Of a stretch of DNA of 64,000 nt, positions 9,083 through 22,100 are shown in pieces (the first letter of the stretch is position 1; each line of letters opens with the position of its first letter). The notes below the pieces were generated by a model. It ran no database searches and was not told the origin of the DNA. It saw only the letters and a program-made list of their open reading frames with translations. The DNA comes from a virus. The DNA lies in the IMG/VR virus record IMGVR_UViG_3300007609_001041, positions 1 through 64,000 of that record; one strand, written 5' to 3'. The translations under genes were made by a program, and so were the position numbers.

Positions 9083-9514
9083 ATGGTAGACTTATATAAA
9101 GAAATTAAAATTAGAGGTCCAAAAGTACCTAAACCTCCTGTAAAACAAAAAGCCTACAGGGGATTTAGTACTGTAAATGTTGAAAATACGTCTTTTCAGC
9201 AATACGATTTGAGTTTGATCAAACAAGATTTAATCAATCATTTTAATATTAGGCAAGGCGAAAAATTGTCTAATCCTGCATTTGGATGTATTATTTGGGA
9301 TGCTTTATATGAGCCGTTAACAGAAGAATTAAAAGAAGCAATTGCTACTAACGTAACGAATATTGTAAATTATGATCCTAGAACTAGCGCAACAGAAATA
9401 CAAATTACTGAATATGAACAAGGACTTCAAATCGAGTGCACAATAACTTATTTAGATTACAACATTAGCGAAAATTTGCAACTACAGTTCGACAAATCCA
9501 TTGGATTATCGTGA
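9083..9514 (+). CDS. gp25: Baseplate wedge protein gp25 (lysozyme-like fold)
   Basis: 143 residues with the gp25/GPW family core: IRQGEKLSNPAFGCIIWDAL at residues 58-77, then YEPLTEELKEAIATNV and a beta-rich end. gp25 joins gp6 and gp53 in the inner wedge and nucleates the sheath in contractile tails. The N-terminus (residues 1-35) is an extension rich in Pro and Lys compared with T4 gp25 (132). No Shine-Dalgarno sequence is visible close to the ATG at 9083. Confidence 0.9.
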   Translation: MVDLYKEIKIRGPKVPKPPVKQKAYRGFSTVNVENTSFQQYDLSLIKQDLINHFNIRQGEKLSNPAFGCIIWDALYEPLTEELKEAIATNVTNIVNYDPRTSATEIQITEYEQGLQIECTITYLDYNISENLQLQFDKSIGLS

Positions 9515-9526
9515 CATAATTAACTG

Positions 9527-9562
9527 TTACTATAACTCAATATAATAAATACTGTATAGTAA
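9527..9562 (+). promoter_or_regulatory. Late promoter within an inverted repeat, upstream of gp6
   Basis: ATAAATA at 9545-9551, followed by CTGTATAG. It sits between two perfect 8-base inverted arms, TTACTATA (9527-9534) and TATAGTAA (9555-9562). The ribosome site AGAGG (9563-9567) follows directly and the gp6 ATG is at 9575. A transcript from this promoter would start within the right arm, whereas read-through RNA from gp25 could form the full hairpin. Confidence 0.6.
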
Positions 9563-9574
9563 AGAGGATCGCCG

Positions 9575-12500
9575 ATGTCATCCACAGATAGACAAAATAG
9601 ACTGCTGCTAGCAGAAGATTGGAAAAAAGTATATCAAAGCTATCGAAATGCAGAGTTCCGTAGTTACGACTTTGACACTTTAAGAAGAGCAATGATTAAC
9701 TACCTCCGTCAGAACTATCCGGAGGATTTTAACGATTATATTGATACATCGGAATATCTTGCACTTATTGACATGATTGCCTTCTTAGGGCAAAATATTA
9801 GTTATCGTGTTGATCTTAACTCTCGAGAAAACTTTTTAGAACTTGCTGAACGTCGAGAAAGTGTGTTAAGACTTGCTCGAATGCTGTCTTACAATCCAAA
9901 AAGAAATCAGTCAGCTAATGGATTATTAAAATTTGAAACTATTTCAACTACTGAAAGTGTTGTAGATAGCAACGGATTTAATCTTGCAGATCAAACAATT
10001 ATATGGAATGATCCTAGTAACTCAAATTGGGCAGAACAATTTAGACGAGTACTAAATTCTGCACTACCTAACAACAATACTATTGGTAAGCCGGCAAAGA
10101 GTGCTTCTGTTAACAGTGTATTGACACAGCAATACAGATTAAAAAGCTCCAATACAGATGTACCAATTTTTAACTTTAACAAGTCAGTAAACGGACTACC
10201 TACACAATTTGAAATTGTATCAACTGATATTGATGTTAATCGGTCAGCCATTACTGAAGAGAATCCTGTACCAGGAAACAGTCTTGCATTTTTATATAGA
10301 GAAGATGGCAGAGGAAATGCAAGTGCTAACACTGGATATTTTGTACATTTTAGACAAGGAACATTAAATAGTTCTCAATTTAATGTTGACAATCCTAGTT
10401 CTAATCAAAGAATATCTATTGAAACAGAAAATATTAATGATTCAGATGTTTGGTTATACGCACTAAACGAATCAGGACAAGAAGATTCGCTATGGACAAA
10501 GGTTAGCTCAACTGAAGGCAACAATGCAATTTATAATAGTATTGCTAAAGGAGTTAGAAACTACTACGTTGTCCAAACAAGACAAAATGATGAAATTACT
10601 TTAGTATTTGCTGACGGCACGTTTGGTAATGTGCCTAATGGAAATTTTAGAGTTTATTATAGAACTAGTGCTAATCGTTCTTTAAGAGTCAAACCTTCAG
10701 AACTAACAAACATTACGTTTTCAGTAAATTATATTTCTGCTGCTGGCACGTCAGAAACATTAACTATAGGTGTTGAGCTAAAAGAACAAGTTACTAATGC
10801 TACTACTAGTGAAACTACTCCAAGCATTAGAAACAATGCTCCGCAAACATATTATACGCAGAACAGAATGATTACTGGCGAGGATTATAATATTATTCCT
10901 CTCACAACTAATCAAGAGATTGTTAAAGTAAAATCTGTTAATAGAACTACTAGCGGTATTAGTAGATATTTTGATTTAAAAGATGTAACTGGAAAATATT
11001 CTAGTACTAATTTGTATGGTAACGACGGTGTAATCTATAATCAATTTTACGAAAATAAACAAACATTTACATTTGCTACACAAACAGATATTGAAGGAAC
11101 AATAGAAAATACAGTATTACCTATTATTCAAAATCGAGCCGTAAGCAACTTCTATTTTGCAAACTATGCAAAAATTATTGTAAGCGATCTAAATGCAACA
11201 TGGACACAATCAACCAAGGGTACTAATACCAGTACAGGATTTTTGAAAAATCTAAATGACATTCCTTATGAAACAGGAACATTTACAGGCGGTTCGTTAA
11301 AATTCTTAGAACCGGACGCCTTATTAAAATTTGTTCCTCCTGCAGGATTTTATTTTATTAATGATGGAGAATTAACTTCTGACGCTACGGCTAAAGGTGC
11401 AAGCACTTACAAGTGGGTTAAAGTTATTAGCGTAAACGGCGCCGGCACAACGGTTGATAGTGTAACAGGCGAAGGTCCGATTGTGTTCAATGAAATTTTA
11501 CCTGCAAACAGTGTTCTCGAAGAAGTAAAACCAAAACTCGTAAAAGACATTTCAGCAGATGTTAGAGCACAAATTATCGACCAAGTATTTGCATACAAAA
11601 CATTTGGTTTGCGTTATGATCAAACACAGCGACAGTGGCGAGTAATTATTAATGAAAACTTAAATGTTAACGATGTGTTTAGTAACGGTAAAACTGGCGA
11701 TGTTACAAATAACCAATTAGATGCTAGTTGGATTTTATTATTTCAAACAAATGGTGAACAGTACACAATAACTAATAGAGGGTTAAGATATGTTTTTGAA
11801 AGTGACAAAGAATTAAGTTTTTATTTCGATAACCAAAATAAAATTTATGACTCGTCAACAGGACAACTTGTAAAAGACAAAATTGGAGTTTTAAATTTTA
11901 ATACCAAACCTGATAGTCTTGAATCATTTAATAATGATATTAATTGGGAAATCGTTGACGTATATAGAAATCCAGACGGATACATTAATAGTAAAAAAAT
12001 TGAAGTTAGTTTCTTTGATCTTAATGACGACGGTAGTGTAGACGATCCTGATATTTTTGACGTTATTGTTGCACCGCTTGTAAACGAAAATACAAAATAC
12101 GTTTTTTTAAAGAGAGAGCAGAGCGATCAAGGATTTACAAAATATAATTATTACAGCGCCGGAGATACTATAAACGTTGTAGACAGAGAAATAGAAATTG
12201 GTGCATACAGTCAGTATGATGACGGGCAAGTCTTTTACATTAAAGAAAACGAAAACTTTAAAGTTTTAAACAACAGTCTGTTAACTTTAACATCTGACTA
12301 TCAAGCATATATTGGCCGATCAAATTTAAGATTCCAATATGTACATAGCGCAGATGAAAGCAATAGAATCGACGCTAGTGCAAGTAATATTATTGATGTA
12401 TACATGTTAACAAGGTCTTATGATATTGAATATAGAAAATATCTTGCTGGCACACTAGCTACTAGACCGTTACCTCCGAGTAACGATGAGTTGTTTCAAA

Positions 12501-13114
12501 ACTACGGTGCAACAATTAATCAATTTAAATCTATAAGTGACGAAGTAATTTATCATCCAGTAACTTATAAATCATTATTTGGCAAGCACTCTCAAGAGAA
12601 TCTACAAGCAACATTCAAAATTGTAAAAAATACAAACGAAGTTATTAATGATAATGAACTTAAGACAAGAGTTATTAGTGCAATTAATCAATTCTTTTCA
12701 TTACAAAACTGGGACTTTGGCGATACTTTCCATTTTTCAGAACTAGTTGCATATGTAATGAATCAAGCGGCGCCTGATATTTCTAATTTATTACTAGTTC
12801 CTAAACAAACAACACAAGCATTTGGTAGTTTGTACGAAATCAAAGCAGAAAATAATGAAATTTTTATTAACGATGCAACAGTTGACGATGTTGAAATTAT
12901 TGATGCAGTCACAGCGTCAAGAATCCAAGCTTCAGGAAATGTAGTTACCGATACGAGTACAAATAATACAGGCATTCAAAGTCAGGCATTGTCTGCAACA
13001 GGCACAAGTACAAGTACAAGTACAAGCACAAGTACAAGTACAACAAATAGTTCTAGTAGTTCTAGTTCAAGCGGATCTAGCGGTTCGGGTAGTAGTGGAG
13101 GATATAGTTACTAA
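9575..13114 (+). CDS. gp6: Baseplate wedge protein gp6
   Basis: 1179 residues. The N-terminal motif LIDMIAFLGQNISYRVDLNS, continuing into ENFLELAERRESVLRLARMLSYNP (about residues 65-110), is characteristic of gp6, the wedge protein that dimerises to build the inner baseplate iris. A J-like domain follows. An EF-hand-like acidic loop DLNDDGSVDDPD is at residues 815-826. The last 45 residues are low complexity: a Thr-Ser repeat encoded by tandem ACAAGT hexamers, then Ser/Gly. T4 gp6 is 660 residues, so this form is nearly doubled. The stop overlaps the next ATG by one base (TAATG). Confidence 0.86.
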   Translation: MSSTDRQNRLLLAEDWKKVYQSYRNAEFRSYDFDTLRRAMINYLRQNYPEDFNDYIDTSEYLALIDMIAFLGQNISYRVDLNSRENFLELAERRESVLRLARMLSYNPKRNQSANGLLKFETISTTESVVDSNGFNLADQTIIWNDPSNSNWAEQFRRVLNSALPNNNTIGKPAKSASVNSVLTQQYRLKSSNTDVPIFNFNKSVNGLPTQFEIVSTDIDVNRSAITEENPVPGNSLAFLYREDGRGNASANTGYFVHFRQGTLNSSQFNVDNPSSNQRISIETENINDSDVWLYALNESGQEDSLWTKVSSTEGNNAIYNSIAKGVRNYYVVQTRQNDEITLVFADGTFGNVPNGNFRVYYRTSANRSLRVKPSELTNITFSVNYISAAGTSETLTIGVELKEQVTNATTSETTPSIRNNAPQTYYTQNRMITGEDYNIIPLTTNQEIVKVKSVNRTTSGISRYFDLKDVTGKYSSTNLYGNDGVIYNQFYENKQTFTFATQTDIEGTIENTVLPIIQNRAVSNFYFANYAKIIVSDLNATWTQSTKGTNTSTGFLKNLNDIPYETGTFTGGSLKFLEPDALLKFVPPAGFYFINDGELTSDATAKGASTYKWVKVISVNGAGTTVDSVTGEGPIVFNEILPANSVLEEVKPKLVKDISADVRAQIIDQVFAYKTFGLRYDQTQRQWRVIINENLNVNDVFSNGKTGDVTNNQLDASWILLFQTNGEQYTITNRGLRYVFESDKELSFYFDNQNKIYDSSTGQLVKDKIGVLNFNTKPDSLESFNNDINWEIVDVYRNPDGYINSKKIEVSFFDLNDDGSVDDPDIFDVIVAPLVNENTKYVFLKREQSDQGFTKYNYYSAGDTINVVDREIEIGAYSQYDDGQVFYIKENENFKVLNNSLLTLTSDYQAYIGRSNLRFQYVHSADESNRIDASASNIIDVYMLTRSYDIEYRKYLAGTLATRPLPPSNDELFQNYGATINQFKSISDEVIYHPVTYKSLFGKHSQENLQATFKIVKNTNEVINDNELKTRVISAINQFFSLQNWDFGDTFHFSELVAYVMNQAAPDISNLLLVPKQTTQAFGSLYEIKAENNEIFINDATVDDVEIIDAVTASRIQASGNVVTDTSTNNTGIQSQALSATGTSTSTSTSTSTSTTNSSSSSSSSGSSGSGSSGGYSY
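13004..13045 (+). repeat. ACAAGT hexanucleotide repeat in the gp6 C-terminus
   Basis: About seven near-perfect tandem copies of ACAAGT (one is ACAAGC) encode a run of alternating Thr-Ser, followed by a Ser/Gly-rich stretch to the stop codon. The repeat unit is two codons, so copy-number changes would keep the reading frame. Confidence 0.85.
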
Positions 13115-16100
13115 TGGCTCAAGATGAAAACGGAATTCCAGTTGGCGACGATAACATCAAAAGAAAAACCGCTGATTTCTTACCTCGTTATTTTAGAACA
13201 GTAGCAAACAAAAAGTTTCTAAGCAGCACTATTGATCAAATGATGCAACCCGGAGTTGTAGAAAAAGTTGACGGATTTATTGGTAGAAAAGATGCAAAAG
13301 CATGGTCTAGCTCAGACAATTATGTTTCTGATGTAAGTGCTGACAGAGAAAATTATCAGTTAGAACCTGTAGCAGTAGTTGAAGACACCCTTGGCAATAC
13401 TATTTTGCATAGAGATTATCGCGACTATATGAACAGTGCAAAAATTAGAAATGCACAAGTTGGTAATCATAGTTTAACCAATAGTCAAGAATTTTATTCT
13501 TGGGATCCGCACATTAACTGGGACAAATTTACAAACTTTAGAGAGTATTATTGGCTACCACAAGGTCCTGATTCTATTCCAGTATTTGGCGCAGCTAGGG
13601 ACATTAAAAGTACTTATAATGTAAATTCTTTAGATAATGTAGATAACTTTGCATATTCTTTTAATACCACTAATCCTACCGCTAACCCTACGCTAACGTT
13701 GTATAGAGGCCAAACATATGTTTTTGATCTCAACACAGTAGATATGCCTTTTACTATTAGAACTTCTAGAAGTTTAAGTAACGATACAAACTTATATAAT
13801 ACAGGTGTTAGTGAACAAAAAGTAGAAACAGGAACAGTTACGTTTGAAGTAGATTTAGAAGCACCTGATTACCTTTATTATATCAACAATAATGATATCG
13901 AAGCTTCTGGATTAATTATAATTAAAGACATTAGAGACAACACACAGTTAGATGTAGGATCTGATATTGTTGGTAAAAAAACATATACTATGCAAAATGG
14001 TTACGAAATGACCAATGGCATGAAAGTAAAATTCTACGGAGAAATTACACCTGCTGAATACGCAATAGGAAATTGGTATGTTGAAGGTGTAGGCGAAAGT
14101 ATTCGTCTTGTATCTGAAGACGATGTTCTTATAACTGCAGATTATTTGTTAGATAATGCAACAGAATTTGATGAGCAAGGATTTTCTACTTTGCCCTTTG
14201 ACAACGCTACATCTTATGCTAGCGAAAAAGATTATATTGTAATTAATCGTGCTTCGCCAGATAACAATCAATGGTCGAGATATAATAGATGGACACATAG
14301 ATCTGTTATTGAAACTACTGCTACTATTAATAACGTTCCAGTAATGTTAGATCAAACGTTTCGTGCTGTACGACCGATTATCGAATTTGAAGCAGGATTA
14401 AAATTATATAATAGTGGAACTTTCGCAAAACAATCTGTTGATCTAGTAGACACTAGGACTACAGACGTATTCAGTCAAATTGAAGGACAAGTTGGTTATT
14501 TTGTTGACGGTGTTGAATTAGTGTCAGGAATGCGTGTATTGTTTACAGCAGATCCGGATAGTTTAGTATCTGGTAAAATTTATGAAGTAAACTTTATCTC
14601 GCACAATGGTAGCACACAAATTACTCTTGTGGAAACTACAGACACAGCTCCTTTAGAAAACGAAACTGTACTTGTCAAGGCTGGAACAAACTTCAAAGGT
14701 AAAATGTTCTATTATGACGGAACAGACTGGAAACAATCTCAAGATAAAACAGGAGTAAATCAACAACCGTTATTTGATTTATATAATGATGAAGGAACCG
14801 CATTATCAGATTTAGACGGTAGTTCGTTCGTTGGTAACAAATTGTTTAGTTATAAAGTAGGCAACGGATCGAATGATACTGAATTAGGATTTCCTTTATC
14901 TTATAGAACAATTGAAAATAGCGGCGATATTGTTTTTGATTTTAATTTACTAGCCGATACATACACATACGATCAATTAACTGACGTAATTACATCAAGT
15001 ACTGATACGGCTGTTCTAAGAAAGTATACATCAAGATCCTCATTTAATAGTGTGTCTGGATGGACTACAGCGAGTAAAAAATCAGAGCAATGGGTTGTGC
15101 AACAGCCAGAAGTAAAAACTAGAACAAATAACTTTAAAATCGATGTTTATGATCGTAGCGGAGACTTAACAGATCTAGCTATCAAAGTTTATGTAAACAA
15201 CACTCGTTACACAGAAAATGATCAGTATACTATTGTTAAAGTAAACGGTTTTGCATACGTAACGTTTTCTAACAACTTAACTTCTGGTGATAAACTTGTA
15301 ATTAAAACAAATACTAGTGCAACTAAAAATGAAAAAGGTTTCTACGAGTTTCCTATCAACTTTGAAAAAAATCCTCAAAATGAAAATGTTACAACATTTA
15401 CTTTAGGAGAAGTTTTAGATCATGTTAGTAGTATTGTTGACAACAACGACGAAGTCACTGGAACATTCCCAGGAGTAGGAAACTTAAGAGACGTTGGACA
15501 ACTTTCAAAATACGGATTAAAATTTGTAAAACATAGTGGACCGATAAACCTTGCATTGTATAACCTGACAAATAAAGATTACGACGCAATCGGAGCTATT
15601 CGCTATGCAGGACTTGAATATATAAAATTTAAAAGAGAATTCTTAAGAATAGCTAATGAACTAGGTTTCGACGGAGTAGACAAAGTACACGTTGACAAAA
15701 TTCTTACCACATTAAATAGCACAAAAACAAATCAAGATTCATTTTATTTTAGCGATATGGTTCCTTATGGCAATGATTCGCTAACTACGCACAATATTGA
15801 CGACCCATCAGAAACTATTTTTTCGTTAACAAGAGGCATCGATTTTACTACTCTTAATGAATATGCAGTACTACCTTATCTAAACAATAAGTTGCTAACT
15901 AAGGATAAAGACTATTCAATTAGCACATCAGGATTCTTAACACTAGAAATACCAGTTAAGGCAAATGATGTATTGGATGTTTATGAATTTGAATCTACTG
16001 ATGGCTGTTGGATCCCTCCAACTCCTACTAAACTAGGACTGTATCCGAAATATAGACCTGAAGCATATTTAGATGACACATACATTTATGTTACACCAGA

Positions 16101-19100
16101 GTCTACGGGTCCTTATAAGATATACGGAAGAGACGAAACAACTACTGATACATCTTATAAAAATAAATTAGGTTGGTTTTATCCATTATACACTTCAGAA
16201 GAAGATGCACAAAATGCAGATAGAGCAAATGGTGGCACCGGTATGGCACATGATCATGTGTTTGCTGGATATAACAAAATCTTCTATATGCCTAACTCTG
16301 CAATGAATCATGCAACTGCTGATGACAATCGTTTTGAAGAATGGCCTGCAGCACAACCTATAATCCAAGGACACGACGGATCTCGTTGGAGATGTTTCGG
16401 AGACTATAGAGATCATTTATTATTAGATTTAGAAAGACGAATCTATAATAATATTAAACAACCGTATAACGAAACAATTTTAGATATTGCTGACTTTGTT
16501 GAAACTAAAGGACGTCAAACACAATTCGGACGTTACAAAGTTACAAAAACAATGATTTCAGATTTTAATCGTTGGAGTGAAACTGTAGGAAATCCAGACT
16601 ACTCTACAAATACTTACTTTGATAGAACTAATGGGTTTACGTTTAATTACAGCAAATTTGCAGATCCGAATAATAATTCGTTACCTGGATTTTGGAGAGC
16701 TGTTTATAAAGATTTTTATAATACTGATAGACCGCATAGTCACCCTTGGGAAATTTTAGGATTAACTGAAAAACCAGACTGGTGGGAAGAAGTGTACGGC
16801 GAAGCACCATACACTCGCAATAACTTAATTCTATGGGAAGATTTGTCAAAAGGTATAGTAAAAGAACCTGGTAAGAAAATTGTTTATAGAAACAAATTTA
16901 AAAACAGTTTAATTTACACTTATATTCCGGTCGACGATCAAGGAAACTTGCTAGATCCAGCTAATTGTGGATTAGCCAAAGACGGTATTGATTCTACTTA
17001 TTCAGAACCATTTGTATTTGGCGACGAAGGTCCTGTTGAAACAGCATGGCGTCGAAGCTCTCATTATCCGTTTTCTTTAATTACAGCGTGGGCATTACAT
17101 CAGCCTGCTCAGTTTTTTGGATTAGCTTTTGATAGAAGCAGAATTGCTAGAAATAGTGCAGGTCAGTTAGTTTACACCGATACTTCAAAAACAATTGAAC
17201 TAGATCAGTTAAAATTTCCAAACAGCTCGACTGATAGTAGTAGAGTGCTTACAGCAGGAATTGTAAACTATATACAAGGATATCTTGCGCAAAATCAAAC
17301 AGTACAATTTTCTCAATATCAAACAGAAATAAAAAGTTTGCAAAATAAAATTGGCGCAAAACTTGGAGGATTTACACAGAAGGATAAGTTTAAATTAATC
17401 CTTGATTCTAGAACTCCTACTAATGAAGGAAATATATTCGTCCCAGAAGAAAACTATAAAATTAACCTAGTAAAAAGTGTACCAATTAATGTGTATACAT
17501 ATAGCGGGGTAATTATCGAAATAGTGCCGTCTGGGTATATTATTAGAGGATACGATAAAGAGAACCCATATTTCAAAACGTATAGTACTATTAAGAAGAA
17601 TGCAGATCCTCTTATTTCAGTTGGCGGAACAAGCGAATCATTTTTAGCCTGGACATCAAGAAAATTTTATGAAGTTGGACAAATTGTTGAACTTAATGAA
17701 GTATATTATAGAGTTAAAGTTTCCCATACTAGTGGAGATAACTTTAATTTAGATAACTTCCAAAAATTAGCCGAACTTCCTGAAGAAGGCGGAGCTAAGG
17801 CATTTTTCAGAAAAAACTTTGATCGCACTGAAGTAATTGAAATTCCATATGGAACACTGTATAGAGAAATACAAGACGTTGTTGACTTTATTTTAGGTTA
17901 TGAACAATACTTAATTAGTGTAGGATTTACGTTTGATAGCTTTAACCAAGACCTAGAAGAAGTAGAAAATTGGTCATTATCTGCTAAAGAATATATGTTT
18001 TGGACGACGCAAAACTGGGAATCAGGCACAGTATTAACATTAAGTCCAAGTGCTAGACAAGTTAACTTTGAAGAAGAATATGTTGTAGCAGATGACATCT
18101 ATAATAATTTTTACGATTACAGTTTATTAAAATCAGACGGTAAAAGATTATTAGCCGATTTTGCAACTACTGAACGAGATAATACAAATTCTTTTGGAAT
18201 CTATGTTAAAAATACTGAAGATGGTATTTACAATTTAAAGGTTCCGGTTGTCCAACACGAACACGTTATTATTTTAGATAACAGAACAGTATTTGGTGAT
18301 GTAATCTACAACAGACCTCAAGGATACCGTCAAGAAAGAATTAAAGTAAAGGGTTATAGATCAGACGATTGGAACGGATCTTATAATATTCCTGGATTTA
18401 TCTTTGACGATGCTACTGTAAACGAGTGGCAATCTTATCAAGATTATTCCATAGGTTCTTTGATTAAACACAAGCAATATTATTATGTAGCAAAAGCAAA
18501 TATAACAGGTACAGAGTTTTTTGAAGATACTAATTATGTTAGATTAAATGAAAAACCTGAGCAAGCTCTATTGCCAAACTGGGATTATAAAGCTAAACAG
18601 TTTTTAGATTTTTATGATTTAGACAGCGACAATTTTGATACAGAGCAACAAAGACTAGCACAACATCTAATTGGATATCAGAACCGAACATATTTAGAAA
18701 ACATTATTAATGATGATGTGTCTCAATTTAAGTTTTTCCAAGGGGCTATTCAAGACAAAGGTACAAAAAATGTTCTTACAAAGTTGTTTGATAAATTAGG
18801 AAGTGCAAGTAAAGACAGTTTAGAATTTTACGAAGAATGGGCTGTGCGTGTAGGACGCTACGGAGCAACTACAGGCGATGATCAATTTGAAGTATTATTA
18901 GATGAAGAAAAATATAGATTGAGCCCACAGCCTGTAGAACTTGTTGAAGTAGTAGATCCTCAAGATACTTCTTTAGTTTATAGATTAGATCGAAACAATA
19001 TTCTTGTTAAGTCTCAAAATTATGATCATAAGCCGTTTCCGGTTAAATATTTCAACGATAATAACAGTTACACCAAAACAGCAGGATATGTAAATAGTTC

Positions 19101-22100
19101 TGATGTAAGCATGTCGTTGCTAAATTATGATGAAATTTTAGATAAAACATTAAGCGAAATCCCAGGAAATAGCTATCTATGGGTAGCTCTTCAAAAAAAT
19201 CAACAAACTTGGGCTGTTTATAAACACACACAAACTGAATTTAAAATCACAAGTATATCTGATAGCAATAATACTACGTTTGATATTACATTAAATCGAG
19301 CTCCTAATTTTGAAATAGGAGACATTATTGGAGTAAACGACGTTAATGATGATGTAGATAAATTTTATAAAATTTCTAATATTTCTTTAAACGTTGTTTC
19401 GTTATTAACAACTGACAGTATTACAGCAGACGATGAGATTTCTGGATATATCACAGAGTTTAAGAACACACGGTTAGCAAGGTTGTCAGAAGCTAATTCC
19501 TTAATTGATAGTGCAAAACGTTTTGATATCGATAACAATAGTGTTGCATCTGACATTATTTGGGTTGACGATGACGATACTGGAAAATGGATTGTACTAG
19601 AAAATAATCAAGTATTTGAATTAAAGCCAGACATTAAAAATACACTCGCTGGACTTTTTGATTCTACGCAAAAAGACTTTGGATCTAATATCTCAGTTTC
19701 AAATGATAACAATTTAATTGCAATTTCTGCTCCTAAAGACCTAAACGGAAGTGTATACATTTATCAAAGACCAAGCGACAACACAGATTTCGGATATTTA
19801 CAGCAAATTGACGAGCAAACACTAATATCTGATCAGCAAGGAGGATTCGGCTCAAGTGTTGCAATGAGTCCAGATAAAAAATATCTTGCAATCGGATCAC
19901 CAAATGCTTCTAATGTAAAGACAAAATTTAAAGGTGATTATAGAAGTAGTAACGCATATGTTGCAAATGATATAGTTCTACACGATACTCAGCTATGGAA
20001 GGCTAAACGTACAATTGAAAGTGAATTATCTCGCATATTTGACACACATGCATCTAATCAACAAAGTATTGAAGACGACTATGATTCTACTGATCAGTCT
20101 TATCCAGAAATTCCTTTTATGATTCGAGGAGATTATTCTTTAGGAGCTGATGAATCAACTGATCATATTTTGATCAGAGCAGAAACTGACCAATGGGAAG
20201 GAACAAAAGCCGGAGATCGATTGTTCTTAAAGTGGAACAAATATACTACAACTAATAAGTTAGGTACACAGCCTTTTAATAATGACAGTGTACTAACAGA
20301 AACATTTATAAACGGCGAACATACAATTGTAAATAAAGTTTCGGCAATATGTCACGTACAGAGTACCTTGCTAGTACCAGAGGTAGGTAGCGAAATTACA
20401 ACAGATGTTGGTAAAGCAACCGTAGTATATAGAAAAGTAAACGACGAAAATCAAATGACACTTTATTTGTCTAATATCAATGGCCAAATTGGAGACGTTG
20501 GAACATTTTTGCAAAATGGTGTTACTGTAGGTGATTATGAGCTAGTACTACCTATTAGAGATGACTATCATAGCGGATGGTGGTATATCAATGTAGGATC
20601 AACGTTTACATCATCCAATCTTACTGAAACTAATGCAAATCTTGTAGTACAGACAATTAAGTTAGAAAATGATTTTTCTACACCTACTCCGTATTTTACA
20701 AATATTTTAGATGTTGTACAAAATAGAGATCAAACTAAGCCTACGCAACCGTCATACCTGGGTGTATTATCACATACTCAAGGACAAACACTAATAGATA
20801 TTATCGATTCAAGGTGGTACTTTAGAACAGAATTAACACATGGAAGTAATGTTCAAGTGGGTGACAATGCTAATTTTTGGTTGAATAGCATAAAGGTAAA
20901 TGATTTAGTTCAAGATCCGTCTGCAATTAATTTAAGTTTTGATTATCTAAACAACACACAACATACAGTAGATGATATTTGGGACGGCTGGACAGAAGTT
21001 AGATTAACAAATTTTGATCTTAATGGAGATCCGTTTTTACCACTTGTTGGAGACACACTATCTGATACAGCTACTGGAGAAACAGCTGAAATTGCATTTA
21101 TTGAAAGAGCATTTGGTACAGCAAAAATATATCTAAAAAATAGATCAGGAGCATGGGCGTTAGGCAGCGACTTTGGAGAACCTAGTAATGCTACGTTTAT
21201 CCAAAACGATTCTACACTAAGGACTATTGGTCCTATTAATTCTACGCATATGCAAAATAGTATTTCCGGACCAATTATTGTTATAGATAAAGCTGAAAAT
21301 ATTGCAATACCTTCTACAAATTATATACAAGATTTAGAATACTGGCACTACAGTGTTAGTGCTGTCCAAGGAATAATTGATTCTACTACTCCCCCTTCGA
21401 GTATTAATCTAGACTGGACTCGAGTATTTAATATTCCAGCATCACCCGAAGGAACTCAGTCAGGATTAACTAACGAAGGTATGTTTGCAATATACGAATT
21501 TAGTGGATCAACGTATCAATTAATTAATTACTTTACGGTACCTAACAGTGCTTCTTATAGGCAACTTGGTACTAATATGATGTTTTCTCAAACAAATGAC
21601 AATTATAGATTATTTGTACATGCATCCGGTAATAACACAGAACTTAACCAAGGTAGAATTTATTATTTTGATAAGTCAGACACAGAAAACTGGTCAATCG
21701 GTACAGAGCCTAATTATAGAGGATTGTATAGAACATCTGGAACATATTTTGAAGGAGAATATACAAAATTTGGCGACACAGTTTATGAAGCAAAAACTAA
21801 TTTAATTCCTGGAATATTTAATCCTTCTCAATGGACGGAAATAGGATCAGGAATTGATTTATTAGGATATGTTCCAAACGACACTAATTTTTCAATATCA
21901 GAAAGTACACTTTCGCAAGATATGCTGGAAGAATTCGGATCGGTGTTTGACGTTAGCAATGACGGAAATGTATTAATCGCCGCAGCCAGATACACTAATA
22001 CTCAAGATAGTAGTGTTCCTAATATTAAAATTGTTGTTTACAGAAAAATAAATGACCAATATGTTTATAGTCAATTATTAGAACCATCTGATTTAACTGA

